A DNA stretch of 7,860 nucleotides from Verrucomicrobiales bacterium (GTDB taxonomy: Bacteria; Verrucomicrobiota; Verrucomicrobiia; Limisphaerales; UBA9464), in assembly GCA_003445095.1 (NCBI GenBank), contig DLVS01000787.1:1-7860 (forward strand), given 5' to 3'. Position numbers and translations under genes: made by a program. The notes under the pieces are model-generated. The model had not been told where the DNA came from. It made no database searches and worked only from the letters and a program-made list of their open reading frames with translations. Below, piece after piece: positions 6,040 through 7,860 of this stretch (positions within the stretch are counted from its first letter, which is position 1; every line of letters begins with the position of its first letter).

Positions 6040-6348
6040 GCGACTTGGCGGAGAAGTTTCCGGCATATTTTGCAGCGCTTCGGTGTCTCCCCACTGCACG
6101 AGTTTGTCTTTCCGAAAATACAGGAAAAGGTCCTGCTTTTTGTCGCCCCGATATTTCAGGACGGAAACTGGGCTGCCGTCGGGATCGACTCGAGCAGCCA
6201 CCACGGTGTAGTCGGAGCCAAGGACTTTGACGGCGGCGGCCCGGGTCATGCCGAGCTGCAGTTTTTGAGAACGCGATTCGACCGACGAGCAGGCCGCCAA
6301 CGCCAGCAACGTGATCGTACAAACGACAATATTGATGAACTGTTTCAT
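6037..6348 (-). CDS. Small BamE/SmpA-like outer-membrane lipoprotein
   Basis: 103 residues from the ATG at 6348. It has a lipoprotein signal: Met-Lys-Gln, hydrophobic core INIVVCTITLLALAA, lipobox LAAC with the lipidated Cys20. Ser-Ser at +2/+3 would direct it to the outer membrane by E. coli rules. The mature part begins KLQLGMTRAAAVKVLG (29-44), the typical first helix of SmpA/OmlA/BamE-like domains (GMT then a VxxxLG pattern), followed by strands ending LFLYFRKDKLVQW. Length matches BamE (about 110 residues). BamE proper belongs to the beta-barrel assembly machine; many small lipoproteins share this fold without being in that complex, so the role is open. The upstream ATG at 6381 would put 11 polar residues before the signal, so 6348 is preferred. 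It precedes the pseudopilin gene by 54 bases and the two probably form one transcript. Confidence 0.8.
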   Translation of the reverse strand: MKQFINIVVCTITLLALAACSSVESRSQKLQLGMTRAAAVKVLGSDYTVVAARVDPDGSPVSVLKYRGDKKQDLFLYFRKDKLVQWGDTEALQNMPETSPPSR

Positions 6349-6397
6349 GATTCGACCGTGTGCGGGAAACTGAGGTTCCACGACATCTGTTTACGGA

Positions 6398-6425
6398 TAA
6401 ATAACTGTTCGCACTGCCTTGTGAA
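6398..6425 (-). promoter_or_regulatory. Candidate promoter for the lipoprotein-pseudopilin unit
   Basis: On the minus strand TTCACA (6425-6420, 5 of 6 to the -35 consensus) is followed after 16 bases by TATTTA (6403-6398, 3 of 6) in a locally AT-rich stretch. It would give a leader of roughly 45 bases to the ATG at 6348. It lies in the 119-base gap after the phosphoglucomutase stop, where a promoter is expected if the units are separate. Confidence 0.3.
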
Positions 6426-6433
6426 AGCAAGAG

Positions 6434-6451
6434 CGCCGGATTCCCGCGGCG
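6434..6451 (-). terminator. Weak terminator-like hairpin after phosphoglucomutase gene
   Basis: CGCCG (6451-6447) pairs with CGGCG (6438-6434) around an 8-base loop on the minus strand, 17 bases after the stop codon, followed by the pyrimidine-rich CTCTTGCTTTC. The stem is short and the T-tract broken, so leaky termination with readthrough into the lipoprotein gene is possible. Confidence 0.3.
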
Positions 6452-6467
6452 TCGGAGAGGCCTGAGG

Positions 6468-7860
6468 TCAGACTTGTTTTGTCAATTTCAGGCCCAGTTG
6501 CAATAGCTTCTCAGCATCGGAATCGGATTTCGCCTCGGCATAAATTCGCAACACCGGTTCAGTGCCCGATCCGCGCAGCATAAGCCAAGTGCCGTCAGCG
6601 GCGATAAACTTCACGCCATCGAACGACTTGATTTGCTTGAGCGGCGACTTCAGGAGTTTGGCCGGCGCGTTGAGCTTGCAGTACTCGGTAAGCGAGGTCC
6701 GCTTTTCGAGCGGGAAGTGAGTGTCAATCCGCGCGTACCGATAGGCTCCAAACTCGGACTCCAACTCGGCCAGGAGTCGGGGCAAGGGCTGTTTCTCCGT
6801 GGCGAGCAATTCGAGGAGCATCAATCCCGCAAGAATCCCGTCGCGCTCAGGGATATGGCCCGGGAACCCGATGCCGCCGCTTTCTTCGAACCCGAGAAGC
6901 ACGCCGCCTTTGATCATCTCGCTGGCGATGTATTTGAAGCCGACCCCCGTCTCAACCAACTCTAGCCCGTATGCCTGACACATCTTGTCTACGAGGGTCG
7001 TGGTGGTGAGTGCCTTGACGACTCGGCCCGTTTGTTTCCGGTTCTTGACGAAGTGGCGCAGCAGCAAGGCGATGATCTGATGGGTCGTCAAGGCGCCACC
7101 ATCCCCCAGCATACCGCCCACCCGATCGGCGTCGCCGTCGGTGACGAGGCAAAGGTCGTGAGGATGTTGAGCCAGCCAGGCGGACGACTTGGCGTAATTC
7201 TTCGGAATCGGCTCCGGGTTAATTCCGCCAAAGTTGGGATTATGATCTCCGTTGAGGGTAGTGACGGTGCAAGTGGTTCCGGCGAGCAACTCCTCGAAAC
7301 AGCCCGCGCCCACGCCGAACAAGGCGTCGTGCGCGAAACGAAGCTTGGACTGGGCAATTCGGTCGAAGTTCACCAGCTTTTTACAGGCGGCGAAATGGGG
7401 CCCGCGGAGATCTTTGACCACGATTTGCCGGGCTTTGGTGGCAAGGTCGTAAGCAGTCCACTTCACGATGCTGGTCGTGAGATTTTCCTCGATGGATTGA
7501 CAGACGGTTGCGTCGGCCGATCCGCCGTACCACGCTTTGACCTTAATGCCGTTAAACTGCGAGGGATTGTGGCTCGCGGTGATGACGATTCCGCCGACTG
7601 CTTTTACCGCCTTGACCGCGAACGACACCGCTGGGGTGGGCACCGGCGCATCGCTCAGGACGACTTGGAAACCGTTTCCGGCGAATACCTCCGCGGCGCG
7701 CCGGGCAAAACGGTCTGACAGAAATCGACGATCGTATCCCACGACCGCGGTTCGTTGGGTTTCCGCGGGAGGATTTTGTTTCCAGTAATCGGCGGTGGCC
7801 TGGGCGACTCTGCTTGAAAAAAAAAAAGACAGGCATTTCGTTGAGGTAGCTCGGCAGATA
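6468..7860 (-). CDS. Phosphoglucomutase/phosphomannomutase (alpha-D-phosphohexomutase), 5' end missing
   Basis: Interconverts hexose 1- and 6-phosphates in the cytoplasm through a phosphoserine. 463 codons are open to the right edge, without a family-like start. All later signatures are intact: VITASHNPSQFNG with the phosphorylated Ser codon at 7574-7572, metal loop TDGDADRVGG (DGDADR at 7139-7122), sugar-recognition loop GFEESGG (6893-6873) followed by IGFPGHIPERDG, and phosphate-binding loop RGSGTEP (6575-6555). Family resemblance runs upstream through VVGYDRRFLSDRF and RVAQATADYW to about 7811, then stops. The expected N-terminal FGTxGWR segment is absent, and the remaining bases are an A11 tract plus 33 bases unlike the family. 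A GTG at 7742 would give 424 residues but would lose the conserved RVAQATADYW. Likely the gene is whole in the genome and the edge of this sequence is wrong; a truly truncated gene is the alternative. It probably supplies glucose 1-phosphate or mannose 1-phosphate for glycan synthesis or breakdown. Confidence 0.93.
   Translation of the reverse strand, partial: ICRATSTKCLSFFFSSRVAQATADYWKQNPPAETQRTAVVGYDRRFLSDRFARRAAEVFAGNGFQVVLSDAPVPTPAVSFAVKAVKAVGGIVITASHNPSQFNGIKVKAWYGGSADATVCQSIEENLTTSIVKWTAYDLATKARQIVVKDLRGPHFAACKKLVNFDRIAQSKLRFAHDALFGVGAGCFEELLAGTTCTVTTLNGDHNPNFGGINPEPIPKNYAKSSAWLAQHPHDLCLVTDGDADRVGGMLGDGGALTTHQIIALLLRHFVKNRKQTGRVVKALTTTTLVDKMCQAYGLELVETGVGFKYIASEMIKGGVLLGFEESGGIGFPGHIPERDGILAGLMLLELLATEKQPLPRLLAELESEFGAYRYARIDTHFPLEKRTSLTEYCKLNAPAKLLKSPLKQIKSFDGVKFIAADGTWLMLRGSGTEPVLRIYAEAKSDSDAEKLLQLGLKLTKQV
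7817..7827. repeat. A11 homopolymer near the right edge
   Basis: Eleven consecutive A on the plus strand, directly preceded by TCTGCTTG (7809-7816). It is the longest homopolymer in the window, lies in what should be coding sequence for the mutase N-terminus, and coincides with the point where family resemblance ends. The combination looks like the end of the Illumina P7 adapter complement followed by poly-A. Confidence 0.7.

Noticed and set aside
7032..7718. Plus-strand 228-residue frame
   Set aside because: It is antisense to the phosphoglucomutase gene, whose active-site motifs are all in the minus frame.
7552..7836. Minus-strand 94-residue frame starting Met-Pro-Val-Phe across the homopolymer
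   Set aside because: It is out of frame with the mutase, has no motif, and depends on the suspect A11 tract.
1..7860. CRISPR array, tRNA, insertion sequence, toxin-antitoxin or phage-defence system
   Set aside because: I looked on both strands and saw no spaced long repeats, no tRNA-like cloverleaf, no transposase motifs and no defence-type domain; all larger frames are accounted for by the genes listed.

Overview
The window looks like a piece of a Verrucomicrobiota chromosome, most like the Pedosphaera/Limisphaerales type. This is inferred from the mix of families: a DUF1080 (3-keto-disaccharide hydrolase) secreted protein, a large secreted alpha/beta hydrolase of the acetyl-xylan-esterase-like kind, a type II pseudopilin with a CPSD motif and an FGDNHV tail, and a phosphoglucomutase of the subtype common in that phylum. 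Base composition is GC-rich, and most genes lack a strong Shine-Dalgarno sequence. Its odd length and the open genes at both ends suggest a whole contig or scaffold piece. There is no tRNA, rRNA, transposase, CRISPR array or phage gene.

Layout from left to right. (1) 1-776, minus: a secreted SGNH/GDSL hydrolase, cut off at its C-terminal end. (2) 777-1384: about 600 bases with no convincing gene, holding hairpins and an 8-base direct repeat. (3) 1385-1831, minus: a hotdog-fold thioesterase with the motif and active-site Asn/Arg pattern of enediyne-polyketide thioesterases. (4) 1832-2221: a divergent promoter region. (5) 2222-2974 and 3028-5073, plus: a two-gene operon of a DUF1080 protein and a two-domain alpha/beta hydrolase, both with signal peptides. 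(6) 5074-5253: a convergent gap with a probable terminator for the minus strand. (7) 6348-5254, minus: a small BamE/SmpA-like lipoprotein followed by a pseudopilin, with two small hairpins between them. (8) 6468-7860, minus: phosphoglucomutase/phosphomannomutase, intact in all catalytic motifs but losing family resemblance about 50 bases before the right edge.

How the genes may work together: the SGNH hydrolase, the DUF1080 protein and the alpha/beta hydrolase are all exported and all fit removal of ester groups from, or cleavage of, modified sugars or glycans. The phosphoglucomutase is central sugar-phosphate metabolism. The lipoprotein and pseudopilin are envelope genes. The thioesterase stands apart because no polyketide synthase or acyl carrier protein is visible.

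No clearly new multi-gene system is evident. The most interesting biological item is the orphan enediyne-type thioesterase. The most important data-quality item is a junction near 7811-7827 that resembles Illumina P7 adapter read-through plus poly-A.
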